This document shows, in pieces, positions 1 to 8,715 of a DNA stretch of 38,840 bases (its first letter is position 1; each line of letters begins with the position of its first letter). The notes beneath the pieces are model-generated. The model was not told the origin of the DNA, ran no database searches, and was given only the letters and a program-made list of their open reading frames with translations. Origin of the DNA: Phaeodactylibacter sp. (lineage in GTDB: Bacteria; Bacteroidota; Bacteroidia; Chitinophagales; Saprospiraceae); NCBI GenBank assembly GCA_024102975.1, contig JAGFJD010000564.1:1-38840 (forward strand). The letters run 5' to 3'. The position numbers and the translations under genes are program-made.

Positions 1-3000
1 GTGGGGGAATTTACTTCCGAGATGGGGCTGCCGTCCCCGAAATCCCAGTCGCTGCCGCTGTGATTTTCAGAGGTATTGGCGAACCGGATGGGCGCGCCCC
101 GGCAAACGGCCGGCGGATGGGTGAAGCTGGCCACCGGCGGTTCCAGTACCTCGACATAAGCCGTGTCCCAGTGCGTCCCGCATCGCGTCGCCGATAAAAG
201 GATGGTATGCCAGCCGGGGGTTTCGAAGGTAACCGTGGGGTTTACCTCCTCGCTCCCGCTCTGCTCCCCGTCGGGATCAATAAATATCCAGCTGCTGACT
301 GCCCCGACGGTCGAGTGGTTTTCCAGTTCTACCGTGAGCGGAGGGCAGCCGTTCAGGGTATCCTGCGCGATGAAAGCCCTGATGTCCGGGGGGTAAACGG
401 TGATTTCCCTGGAAAGGGTGTCAATGCCGCAGCCGTTCTCGGCAAACAGCGTAATCGTGTACGTTGAAATTTCGTCTTCGGAAGTGAAATAGAAGTGATT
501 AGGAGGCAACGAATCCGTGAAAATGGAATCGGGGAATCCCATGTACCAGGTAAAAGTATCCGGCTGGCCTACCGTGGTGTTGGAAAATTCGACCTCCAGG
601 GGCGAGCAGCCTTCGTCCACGTTGAGGCCGAAGTTGACGACGGGGTAGGGGTGGACCAGCACCTGCCGCACCAGGCTGTCCGGCCCGCAGAAATTTTCGA
701 CTTTTAAAACGATGTCGAAAAGGGAGTCGGTGGTGATGCTGTCCAGGAATATGCCGTCGAGCGTAGCGCCCGGAATGGTGTCGCCGTCGATGCACCACAT
801 CTGCGTGATGCTGTCCCCGTAACTGTTGTTGGTGGCCATCACTTCGAAGGGGGCGCAGCCTTCGTCCGATTCCAGGGTGAAATCGACTACCGGAGGGGTC
901 GTTACGTAAAGGCGCCGGGATACGGTGTCCCGGCAGCCGAACCCGGATTCGCTGACCAGGGTGATGTTGTAAGTACCCTGATCGGCATATCCATCGTAAG
1001 TGGGGCTTTCCAGTACGCTCGTGCCATTCGGGTCGGCGGGATTGCCGAAATCCCAGTAGTAGCTCACGGCACCGGCAGAATTGTTCAGGAAGCTGAATGC
1101 TCTGCCGACACAGGGCAGGCCCTCGGTTTCAAAATCCGCCGTTGGATTGGAATGGATAGTGAACTCCAGGGTGTCGCAGGCGCGGCAGCCGGCGGCCAGC
1201 TCGCTTTCCAGGCAATAAGCATAGGCGTAAGGGACATCTCGTTCGAGCGGCGTGAGGCCGATGGTGTTATTGGCCACGGAAGGGTCGTCCCAGAAGCCGT
1301 CGATCGGGCTTTGCCCGGCAAAGGTGAACTCGGCCAGGCTGTCGCAAATCCCGACATCGGCCCCGGCGTCGACCTGGCCGCTCAGGTCGATGACCTGTAC
1401 TGCTACGCCGCCGCTGATTTCGCAGCTGGTGCTGGGCGCAAAAGTAAAGGTGTACGAGTGGGTGCCTCCACCGGCGGTGTCGAGGTGGATCAAGCCGGTA
1501 GCCGGGTCGGCGATGCCGGGGCCGCCCGACCAGGTTCCGGATAGGTTGGCCGCCAGTTGCAGGGTGCCGTCAGAAATGCACACAACGGTGTCAGGTGACA
1601 GGACGAGTTCCGGTGCCGGGATCAGCTCTACGACGGCGCTGTCGCGGATCGCGCAGTCGTTGCGCCGGTATTCGAGCCGAACCGTGTAGAAGCCTGCATC
1701 AAGGGTATCCGTGCCTGAAACGGCATTGAAAATAGCGCCGTCGACGCCCGTGCCGCTCCAGCTCGCCGTGCCGCCCTCCGGGGCAACGGAATAGTTGAAA
1801 GCCGTTTCCAGGACGACGTCGAAATCGGCAATGCACAGCTGTATGGTGTCCAGCAGAGAGGCCTGCGGCGGGTTCTCCACGATGACCAGGCCGGTGGCTT
1901 CGGATGGGCACTCGTTGGCGTCTTCATACGCATACTGCACGAAGTAATTGCCGGCCATGCCCACGGAGTCAGGATAAAAGACGCCGCTGGAATCCACCCC
2001 CTGCCCGCTCCAGGTGCCCCCGCCCGGGTTGCCGTCGAGCTGCCGCGGCTGGCCGTCGATGCACAGAATGGCGGTGTCCACCGTCACAGCTATTGAATTG
2101 GCCATTTCAATATCAACCGTCGCTTCGGCCGTGCAGGCACCGTTGGTATAAGTATAAGTGATGAGGTAGGTTTCGCCGGGAGCGACGTCGTTGGCGCCGG
2201 GGTCAAACACGCCGAGCGTATCGTTGATGATGCCGGCGCCCTGCCAGATGCCGCCGCCGGGGCTGGCCTGCAGGGTATCCGGCCCGGCGCCGAAGCAGTA
2301 GGGGTTGTCCGCCGGCTCGGTGGACAGGGTGACATTTTGCTGGATTTCTATGGCAATGGTGTCGAAAACAGTTCCGCAGGCACCCCCTGCCTCGACGATC
2401 ACTTCCACCGTATCCGGATTGGGGAACAGGATGCCGCCGGGGTTAGCCATGCCGGAATTGGACGGCTCGGCGCCGGGGAAAATCCAGGCATAAGTGTCGA
2501 CCGTTCCCTGGTACGTTACATTCGGGGAAAAAACGAGGCTGTCGCAGGCGGGTGGCTCGGCGGAGAGGCTCACCTCCGGGGGCGGCAGGATTTCAATAAC
2601 GACGGTTTCCTGCTTGCGGCAATCCTCATCTCCGACAGCGTAGGTGAGCGTATAAGTTCCGGGCGCCAGCATGCCGGGCAGGAGCTGCCCGCCGGCAGAC
2701 AGGATAGCGGTGTCCAGCCCCGACCATGTCCCGCCCCCGGGCGTGGCCTCTAACATTGCCGGTCCCAGGTTCTGGCAAATGCCGGAGGGGATATTGTCAA
2801 AATTGATGGCGTCGGAGGTGACTACCCCGACCGGAACCGTCTGCGTGAGGGTGTCGCAAAAACCCTCGGCCACCAGGGTGATGTCGCCGGATTGATAAAA
2901 CGTGATATTCGTAAACTCCGGGTCGTTGGAACCGGGCGGAGCGCCGTTTTCAAACATCCAGTGGAAGGTGTGGATATCGCCGCTGTACTGGAAATTCAGG

Positions 3001-4016
3001 TCGGTGTAGGAGAGGAGGGCGGAGTCGCAGAAGGAGCCCGGGGCGGACAAACTGATGGCAGGGTCGGTATAAATGGAAATCGTGTCCATGAGCATGTCTG
3101 TCCCGCAGGCGTTGGCCGCCGTGAGGGTGACTTTGTAATCTCCGGGCTGTTTGAATTCCACCTCGATATCGTCGTCGCCCAGGCTCATCAGGGTGTCTGT
3201 GAAGCACCATAAAGTGGTATCTTCCGGCAGGATTTCCCAGAAGGTGTGGCTCCACTGGTTGGAGGCGTCGTTCAGCTGGACGGTCGCCGGGAAGCAGTAA
3301 TCTTCGGTAACCAACGTGGAGGTAAAACCCGCCGCCGGGTCGTCGACCACTTCAATGGTACGCGTATAGGTGTCGGACCCGCAGCTGTTGCTGACCCTCA
3401 GTGTCACGGTGTAAGTTCCGGTTTGGCTGTACTGATGAACGGGGTTGGGCCCGTCGAAGCCCGTGCCGTCGCCAAAATCCCAGAAATAGTCGGTGGCGTG
3501 GCAGCTGGAGTCGGCCAGCGCGAACTCTGTGTCCACGCAAACCTCGTCCGGAAATGTGGCGTTCAGGATGGAAAAAGACGCCCGGGGCAGCAGGTTGACG
3601 GTAAGCGGGGCGATTTTCACCCAACAGCTCCGGCTGCTGTCGGCATCGCAGGGGAAGGATGTGACCTGGAGCGCTACCAGGATGCCAACAGTGCTCACGA
3701 GCGATTGACAGGCTACAGAGTCGGGAATTTCTACCAGATAAGGGACGGCGCTGGTGTCGTAGAGCAGGGTGTCGAACAACCGGATGCCGTTCTGGTCCAG
3801 AAAATACCAATGGAACAGCTCTATGGTGTCCAGAGGCGTCGAACTGGCCCCGGTTAATTCAAAAGGCGTCCCCTCGCAAACGCTGGTCTGCCCGTTTCCC
3901 AATAAGCGCCATTCCGGCACGATGGGGCCGCAAAAATTGTCCGTACAAATGGGCAGCTGCGCCCTGCCGGCATTGACAGCGAGGGCCAATAATATGGAGA
4001 GTATTCCTTGTTTCAT
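1..4016 (-). CDS. Giant secreted PKD-repeat protein (partial, C-terminus beyond window)
   Basis: An uninterrupted minus-strand frame of 1338 codons runs from ATG at 4016 off the left edge, so the stop and any C-terminal sorting domain are not visible. The N-terminus (MKQGILSILLALAVNAGRAQ) is a signal peptide. PKD-type beta-sandwich repeats are recognisable from motifs such as YFWDFGDG (about residue 177), YYWDFGNP (about 987) and DWDFGDG (about 1325). Between them lie Ser/Thr/Asp-rich Ig-like repeats with recurrent GGGxWxG motifs and paired cysteines. Known: such proteins in Bacteroidota are T9SS-exported surface adhesins or gliding-related filaments resembling SprB. It starts 42 bp downstream of a PorP/SprF gene on the same strand, which suggests a dedicated export/attachment partner. 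Inferred role: cell-surface adhesion. The family call is secure; the specific function is unknown. Confidence 0.85.
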   Translation of the reverse strand, partial: MKQGILSILLALAVNAGRAQLPICTDNFCGPIVPEWRLLGNGQTSVCEGTPFELTGASSTPLDTIELFHWYFLDQNGIRLFDTLLYDTSAVPYLVEIPDSVACQSLVSTVGILVALQVTSFPCDADSSRSCWVKIAPLTVNLLPRASFSILNATFPDEVCVDTEFALADSSCHATDYFWDFGDGTGFDGPNPVHQYSQTGTYTVTLRVSNSCGSDTYTRTIEVVDDPAAGFTSTLVTEDYCFPATVQLNDASNQWSHTFWEILPEDTTLWCFTDTLMSLGDDDIEVEFKQPGDYKVTLTAANACGTDMLMDTISIYTDPAISLSAPGSFCDSALLSYTDLNFQYSGDIHTFHWMFENGAPPGSNDPEFTNITFYQSGDITLVAEGFCDTLTQTVPVGVVTSDAINFDNIPSGICQNLGPAMLEATPGGGTWSGLDTAILSAGGQLLPGMLAPGTYTLTYAVGDEDCRKQETVVIEILPPPEVSLSAEPPACDSLVFSPNVTYQGTVDTYAWIFPGAEPSNSGMANPGGILFPNPDTVEVIVEAGGACGTVFDTIAIEIQQNVTLSTEPADNPYCFGAGPDTLQASPGGGIWQGAGIINDTLGVFDPGANDVAPGETYLITYTYTNGACTAEATVDIEMANSIAVTVDTAILCIDGQPRQLDGNPGGGTWSGQGVDSSGVFYPDSVGMAGNYFVQYAYEDANECPSEATGLVIVENPPQASLLDTIQLCIADFDVVLETAFNYSVAPEGGTASWSGTGVDGAIFNAVSGTDTLDAGFYTVRLEYRRNDCAIRDSAVVELIPAPELVLSPDTVVCISDGTLQLAANLSGTWSGGPGIADPATGLIHLDTAGGGTHSYTFTFAPSTSCEISGGVAVQVIDLSGQVDAGADVGICDSLAEFTFAGQSPIDGFWDDPSVANNTIGLTPLERDVPYAYAYCLESELAAGCRACDTLEFTIHSNPTADFETEGLPCVGRAFSFLNNSAGAVSYYWDFGNPADPNGTSVLESPTYDGYADQGTYNITLVSESGFGCRDTVSRRLYVTTPPVVDFTLESDEGCAPFEVMATNNSYGDSITQMWCIDGDTIPGATLDGIFLDSITTDSLFDIVLKVENFCGPDSLVRQVLVHPYPVVNFGLNVDEGCSPLEVEFSNTTVGQPDTFTWYMGFPDSIFTDSLPPNHFYFTSEDEISTYTITLFAENGCGIDTLSREITVYPPDIRAFIAQDTLNGCPPLTVELENHSTVGAVSSWIFIDPDGEQSGSEEVNPTVTFETPGWHTILLSATRCGTHWDTAYVEVLEPPVASFTHPPAVCRGAPIRFANTSENHSGSDWDFGDGSPISEVNSP

Positions 4017-4058
4017 AACAAAAAGGGTTATTCAGTGTCAGGCGGAAAGCCATCCCGC

Positions 4059-5195
4059 CTATCTTTTATACCAAATATTCTCGTACATCTTCCGCCGGCC
4101 GGAAGCGGCGATATTGGGGCAGCGCACGATGTTGCCGTAGCCCACTTCGTCTTCCCTGCCCATGAGCCGGCAGCCCGGGCTGGTGGCGAAATGCAGGGCG
4201 AGCGACACTTCGAAGACGGGCCCGATGGCGTTGCGCAGGCCCGAGAAGTTGTTGGAATAGGCGAACCCCAGGTCGATGCGCTTGCCCTCGGCGATGATGT
4301 CGCCAAATTCGAGGGAGAAGCTGAACCAGTTGGTATTCCGGCCCGCGTAAGGGGGTTGGTTGAAATGGTAGAACAGGCCGAAGCTGGCCAGCCGGCTGAG
4401 GCTCAGGCGGCTTCCTGCCTCGAAGTAGTGCAGGCTGGCCTGCCGCTGCATCATCAGCAGGGGCCGTACGCTGAAATAGTGGCGGGCGCTGTTGTAGGGG
4501 ATGAACTCCATTTCCAGGAAACCGACAATGCGTTGGGGGATTCGGGTGCCTATGCCGAGGATGGACTCTTCGTTGCCCAGGTGCCGGGGGCCCAGCGAAT
4601 AGGCATTGTGCAGGCTGGCGCCCCATATCAGGCTGGGCGACCGCTTATCGTCCTGGTCGAACAGCACCTGGTGGGCAAAGCCTACCGCCGGGGAGAAAAA
4701 GACAAAGGAACGCCCCTCGTTGGGCGGAATGAAGGAGGTAGGGTAAATGGCCCCGAGCTTCGGGTCGAACTGGTCGGAAAAGGTTAGCTTGCGGTAATCG
4801 ACAGTTTTGTACGACCACTGCAGCGTGCCGCCAAAGCGCAGGTTGTGGAGCGAGCGGCCGGCCTCGAACGGCGCCGTGCCGGCAAACTTCAAACCGAAGT
4901 CGTAGGTGCGGAAGCGCCCGTCGCCTTCTTCGTCGAAATTGAAGTGAAACCCGTAGTCCAGGACGCTGCACGGCAGGCTCTCCTCCAGGTTGACGGTTCC
5001 GGAAGTATAACTCGGCGTGGGTTTGTCCCGCCACTGGCTCTTGTATTTGGCATTGACGGTCAGCGCGCCGCTCAGGCCGGTCAGCGCCGGGTTGAACCCG
5101 GAACGGTTGTTGAAGAAGTGGGTGTAAAAGGGATCCTGGGCGCAAAGGTGCAGCCAGCTGATCAGGAACAGGCATAAGGTTAGAGGTGTTTTCAT
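4059..5195 (-). CDS. PorP/SprF family type IX secretion membrane protein
   Basis: A 378-residue protein starting MKTPLTLCLFLISWLHLCAQ, a cleavable signal peptide followed directly by DPFYTHFFNNRSGFNPALTG, the typical PorP/SprF opening (asn-pro-ala after a short Tyr/Phe-rich segment). The rest is an alternating aromatic/hydrophilic pattern expected of an outer-membrane beta-barrel, ending with FGDIIAEGKRIDLGFAYS and a soluble tail. The frame stays open upstream to 5420, but those residues do not look like a leader, so the ATG before the signal peptide was chosen. Known: PorP/SprF proteins act with T9SS, and SprF is needed for surface delivery of SprB. The giant PKD protein begins 42 bp downstream on the same strand, so the two are probably one transcription unit. 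Confidence 0.88.
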   Translation of the reverse strand: MKTPLTLCLFLISWLHLCAQDPFYTHFFNNRSGFNPALTGLSGALTVNAKYKSQWRDKPTPSYTSGTVNLEESLPCSVLDYGFHFNFDEEGDGRFRTYDFGLKFAGTAPFEAGRSLHNLRFGGTLQWSYKTVDYRKLTFSDQFDPKLGAIYPTSFIPPNEGRSFVFFSPAVGFAHQVLFDQDDKRSPSLIWGASLHNAYSLGPRHLGNEESILGIGTRIPQRIVGFLEMEFIPYNSARHYFSVRPLLMMQRQASLHYFEAGSRLSLSRLASFGLFYHFNQPPYAGRNTNWFSFSLEFGDIIAEGKRIDLGFAYSNNFSGLRNAIGPVFEVSLALHFATSPGCRLMGREDEVGYGNIVRCPNIAASGRRKMYENIWYKR

Positions 5196-5485
5196 AGGCT
5201 GTCGATTGAATTTCTGAGCCAGAATGACCGTTATCCGCGTCGGTTTTCTATTGACAGAGAAAGCAATGTAATCATTTTTTTTCCGGGCTGGAAATCTTAG
5301 ATAGGCAAATACCGGGTTTTTACTTGGAGGATATGGGGAATCTACAAGTTTCGCAGAAAGGTATTTACATATAAACCGCCAGGGACGCCAGGGGTGTGCA
5401 TTTAACGCCAGACTGTCCAAAGTCCAGTAAGCATCCCAGGCGGCTTAATATCAGGAAGACTGACTTGACTTCATTAACAAGAGGC

Positions 5486-7081
5486 TCATTCGAGGTAGAG
5501 GGCTTCTACTTCATCAGGAGTCAATGCCCGTTGAAATATTTTGATGTCATCGATGGTGCCTATGAAGTTTTCGAATTCGGGGTATAAATTGCCTTGGCAG
5601 GGCGAAGAAGACGGAAGGCAACAGGATCCATCTCCTATTGCCGCGCAGAAGAGGTTGGTGGTGATTGTTGTGCTTGATTGTTTCGTAGCAACCAGTTCGC
5701 CATCCTGGTAAAGTTCGAGTTTTGAACCATTGAAATTGGCGACAATATGTGTCCATTGCCCCAACTCAATGTTACCTCCCCGGACCGCATCTTTATCCAG
5801 GGTAATGCTGATTTGTTTGTCAGGGTGAATTCCCAGGTACCAGCCTTGGGTTTCGAATCCGAAAAGCCCTAATTTATTAATAATGGCAGACCAGTTAAAA
5901 TTTTGGTCTCCTGTATTCAACCATTGAGTAGGTTTAATCCAAACCGAAAGGGCAAAAGGAACCGAGACAATTTCACTGTTGCCTCCCAGATTGATATAGC
6001 TGTTCCCGTTGAAATAATAAGCGGAACTGGGCTGGTTTTTCCTGTCGGTTGTTAAGGTAGCTCCAAATACTTCGCCGTGATAATCATCGCCACACTCGTT
6101 TTTCGCATTGCCGTTAAAAGGGTAACAGGCGATAAGCCGGGGTAGCAAATCGTAAAAATGGTGGGAAACTTCATTAGAATAGAGCGAATGGAGATTGTTA
6201 TTGGTTGCTTGCACCCGGTAAGTGTACAATCCAGATTCTGCTATTTCGTCAACAAACGCATGGGTATTCCTGGGCCGGGTGGCGATTTTTTGAAAATCTC
6301 CTTCATCCTTCTTCCTCTCGACCACGTAGTTTTCTTCGATACCGCTGTTATCTGCCCATTCAATGGTGAATTGGTTGTAGCTGGTGTCTGTAATCCTCAG
6401 GTTGGTGGGCGGGGCGAAGCCAGTATAAATGAGGTTATCAACTGCTACCCAGTCTGAGACTCTATCGGTGCTTCTGGCTTGAAGCCGGTAGGAGCGGTTA
6501 ACCGGGCTGTTTTCCGGAAAAGGAATAAGATCCTTAAAACTAACCTCATCCGGTTCAAGGCTTACATCTCCAATGGAGGCATTTTGAAACTTTCTCAGAA
6601 AATATTCTTCTTCGTGATTGCTGTTATCTTGCCATTCCAAAAGGATTCCTTCGTTTTCGATAACAGTGGCGCGGAAATTGGTGGGCGCATTCAGGAAGTC
6701 GCTTTCATATTCAAATTCTCTTTCGTTGGAATACTCCGACTGAAAGCCATCCTTTTCAACTTTAAAGCGGTAGAAATAAGTAGTTTCCCGTTCCTTGTCC
6801 AGGCTCCTATCCAAAAACGTAGAACCGTCTACTCTTTCGAAAGCAATGGGATTGAACCCACCATCGGATTTGCGTTCCAAGACGATGGTGGTTTCTTCCC
6901 CGTATCCCCTTGAAGATATTATTTTCAAATTGGCGCTTTCGTCTTTTTGAATTTCTTTTATTTCGGGCCTTTCTCTCAGCTCCGAATCTACTTCAAGCGG
7001 GTTATCATTAGAAAAAAAACAAGCTGTTGCTCCCAATAGCAGGAATAAGGAGACGGATAAAACAATTTTAAAATTTTTCAT
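5486..7081 (-). CDS. FN3-LamG lipoprotein, last gene of the EAD11 operon
   Basis: A 531-residue protein. The leader ends GATAC at about residue 21, a plausible lipobox, so it is probably lipid-anchored in the envelope. Three fibronectin type III-like modules follow, roughly residues 38-125, 130-225 and 225-313; visible signs are PTNFRATVIENEGILLEWQDNS and PTNLRITDTSYNQFTIEWAD with TYRVQATN-type strands. The C-terminal part, from about 318, is a LamG/concanavalin-like lectin fold (ACYPFNGNAKNECGDDYHG, YYFNGNSYINLG, WTHIVANFNGSKLELYQDGE, GTIDDIKIFQRALTPDEV). Its ATG overlaps the stop of the preceding gene (ATGA at 7078-7081), so the two are translationally coupled. Base composition is AT-richer than the flanks. 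Known: LamG/FN3 proteins bind glycans or proteins. Inferred: the surface-exposed ligand-binding component of the operon. The ligand is unknown. Confidence 0.82.
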   Translation of the reverse strand: MKNFKIVLSVSLFLLLGATACFFSNDNPLEVDSELRERPEIKEIQKDESANLKIISSRGYGEETTIVLERKSDGGFNPIAFERVDGSTFLDRSLDKERETTYFYRFKVEKDGFQSEYSNEREFEYESDFLNAPTNFRATVIENEGILLEWQDNSNHEEEYFLRKFQNASIGDVSLEPDEVSFKDLIPFPENSPVNRSYRLQARSTDRVSDWVAVDNLIYTGFAPPTNLRITDTSYNQFTIEWADNSGIEENYVVERKKDEGDFQKIATRPRNTHAFVDEIAESGLYTYRVQATNNNLHSLYSNEVSHHFYDLLPRLIACYPFNGNAKNECGDDYHGEVFGATLTTDRKNQPSSAYYFNGNSYINLGGNSEIVSVPFALSVWIKPTQWLNTGDQNFNWSAIINKLGLFGFETQGWYLGIHPDKQISITLDKDAVRGGNIELGQWTHIVANFNGSKLELYQDGELVATKQSSTTITTNLFCAAIGDGSCCLPSSSPCQGNLYPEFENFIGTIDDIKIFQRALTPDEVEALYLE

Positions 7082-7866
7082 GGCGATAGGCTTTTGTTCT
7101 TAACTATAGATTTTCTTTGTCTATTTTTCTTGTCGCGGTCAATGTATATAATGATGGAGGTGCCGGCAGTCAGAAAGCAAGCCCCGGCCCCTAACAAATA
7201 ATTGTTGCGGTATTTTTTGTATTTGTCAAGCTCAGGAATGGTCCTAGCATGGTTGTATTCATTTTGCATGGAGTATGCTCCAAAGGATAGAGAAGCACTG
7301 GCAACAAACGATATGATGGCTGTTCCCATCCAAGGTTTTGAAGATCCGTAACCTTCAATTTCCTTGCGCATCCGTTTTGCCAGGCAACGCATCGCTCTTG
7401 TATAGGGATTGGTTTTTTCAAATTTTCTTTCTGGCCTGGTAATGTACTTTTCGATGTCTTTTACTCTGGTTTCTATGATTGCGATTTTAGCGTCTACCCT
7501 AATCTTCCTGCCGCCGGGGCTACTGATCTTTCCAATGAGCAGCGCATTTGCTCCTGGCTGTTTTCCCATTTTTGCTATCGTCCCTGGATCATGTATATCA
7601 AAATTATCGTATTGATACTCGATTTCTTCTAATATTCCCTTGTTGTCGTCTCCTATTGCCAGATTAGAGATGAAAGGCGACCGGGATAAGTCTGTGGCCA
7701 AATCGTCTGGAATTGTTCTGGCGAGGCTTTCATTGTGAATCTTTGTCTTGTCAATATTAAATTTTGTGTATATCAACCGATAGTGAAAAGCCTCAGCCTG
7801 AGCGTCTTGGCTATACCCAGCCATTTGAAATAACAGCAGTGCGGTAATGAAAAAAGTAATCTTCAT
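7078..7866 (-). CDS. CsgG/FlgO-like exported protein with C-terminal membrane hairpin
   Basis: A 262-residue protein with a signal peptide (MKITFFITALLLFQMAGYSQ). Residues about 28-145 resemble the CsgG/FlgO/TolB-N fold: an early strand LIYTKFNI, a helix LARTIPDDLATDLSRS, a turn with GTIAKMGKQPGANALLIGKI, then the strand pair KIRVDAKIAIIETRVKDI. Two membrane segments follow at about 179-199 and 222-242, separated by a basic Tyr-rich loop, with a Lys/Arg-rich tail. It overlaps the FN3-LamG gene by four bases and starts 42 bp after the PEGA gene, so all lie in one operon. Known: CsgG-like domains occur in envelope lipoproteins and in sensor or assembly factors. No catalytic motif is visible. 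Function unknown; inferred periplasm-facing membrane component of the same complex. Confidence 0.65.
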   Translation of the reverse strand: MKITFFITALLLFQMAGYSQDAQAEAFHYRLIYTKFNIDKTKIHNESLARTIPDDLATDLSRSPFISNLAIGDDNKGILEEIEYQYDNFDIHDPGTIAKMGKQPGANALLIGKISSPGGRKIRVDAKIAIIETRVKDIEKYITRPERKFEKTNPYTRAMRCLAKRMRKEIEGYGSSKPWMGTAIISFVASASLSFGAYSMQNEYNHARTIPELDKYKKYRNNYLLGAGACFLTAGTSIIIYIDRDKKNRQRKSIVKNKSLSP

Positions 7867-7908
7867 AAAATATAGTTTTAGGTTAGGTCTGTAGTTCCCT
7901 GATTGTTT

Positions 7909-8715
7909 TCAATCTTTGCCCAAAACACGTTTAAGCTTCATTTCCGATTCCGATACATTGATGAAGTAGGGATGAGACAAATGAATGTCCCTCGACCATT
8001 CCAGTGAATCCGATTTCACCTCAATAGTATAGAAGCCTTCGCCCAAAGTTAGCTTAATAGTTGAAGTGTTTTTAAATTCTCCATTGACATAGATGCGTGC
8101 CCCGGAAGGACCTTTTATGATGATGTCGTGTTTCTGGCTGTCATTTGCCCCAAGAAAGGCCCTTAGCCTTTTGCACTGTAAAAAAATATCGAGGTCTTTA
8201 TACAACCTCCCGGCCAAATCTTTTTTTCTGCCGGATTCATTTCCCGAAAGCAAATCTTCTTCGGTAAAGTGGATCTGCTTCGTCTCGCGAGTTTCTCCCA
8301 GGAGGTAAGTATTTTCCTTGTCGGGTACTTTTTCCAATTGCTCAAACTTCAAATAGAATTGGTAGTGTCCTGCGCCAAAACCGATCTTTTGAATGCTCAG
8401 GAGGTTCCCCGGTGCCCTTAGCATGACCCGGACCGGAATGTCTCCTTCTTCATTGACCATCTTCAGGGTTCTTTCCGCTCTGCCTATGATCTGGTTTACC
8501 TCCACTAAGCTGATGTAAGAACAGCAATCGCTGGACAACGTGCTGAGGATGTATGTAAGATCACGCACGACTTTTTTGTAGGCTTCCCTTTCCATCAGGT
8601 CGTCCGGAAGGTCGTAAGCGATTGCTACGTCCTGGCAGAAGGAGTTTTGGGCGGAGCTTGTATATCCGCATAAGAGTAAGGCATACAGGCAAAGGATCGA
8701 ACAGGTCTTTTTCAT
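7909..8715 (-). CDS. PEGA-domain exported protein
   Basis: A 268-residue protein starting MKKTCSILCLYALLLCGYTSSAQ (signal peptide). The ATG at 8715 shares ATGA with the stop of the upstream EAD11 gene and is preferred over an in-frame ATG two codons earlier. Residues about 20-150 may be a divergent CsgG/TolB-like domain (DLTYILSTL, YISLVEVNQIIGRAERTL). A PEGA module sits near the C-terminus (IKGPSGARIYVNGEFKNTST followed by KLTLGEGFYTIEV), a small beta fold common in surface and periplasmic proteins. The extreme C-terminus is basic. Together with the neighbouring CsgG-like membrane protein it recalls CsgG/PEGA pairs in envelope systems. Partner and function are not known; the domain call is fairly secure, the role is inference. 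Confidence 0.7.
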   Translation of the reverse strand: MKKTCSILCLYALLLCGYTSSAQNSFCQDVAIAYDLPDDLMEREAYKKVVRDLTYILSTLSSDCCSYISLVEVNQIIGRAERTLKMVNEEGDIPVRVMLRAPGNLLSIQKIGFGAGHYQFYLKFEQLEKVPDKENTYLLGETRETKQIHFTEEDLLSGNESGRKKDLAGRLYKDLDIFLQCKRLRAFLGANDSQKHDIIIKGPSGARIYVNGEFKNTSTIKLTLGEGFYTIEVKSDSLEWSRDIHLSHPYFINVSESEMKLKRVLGKD

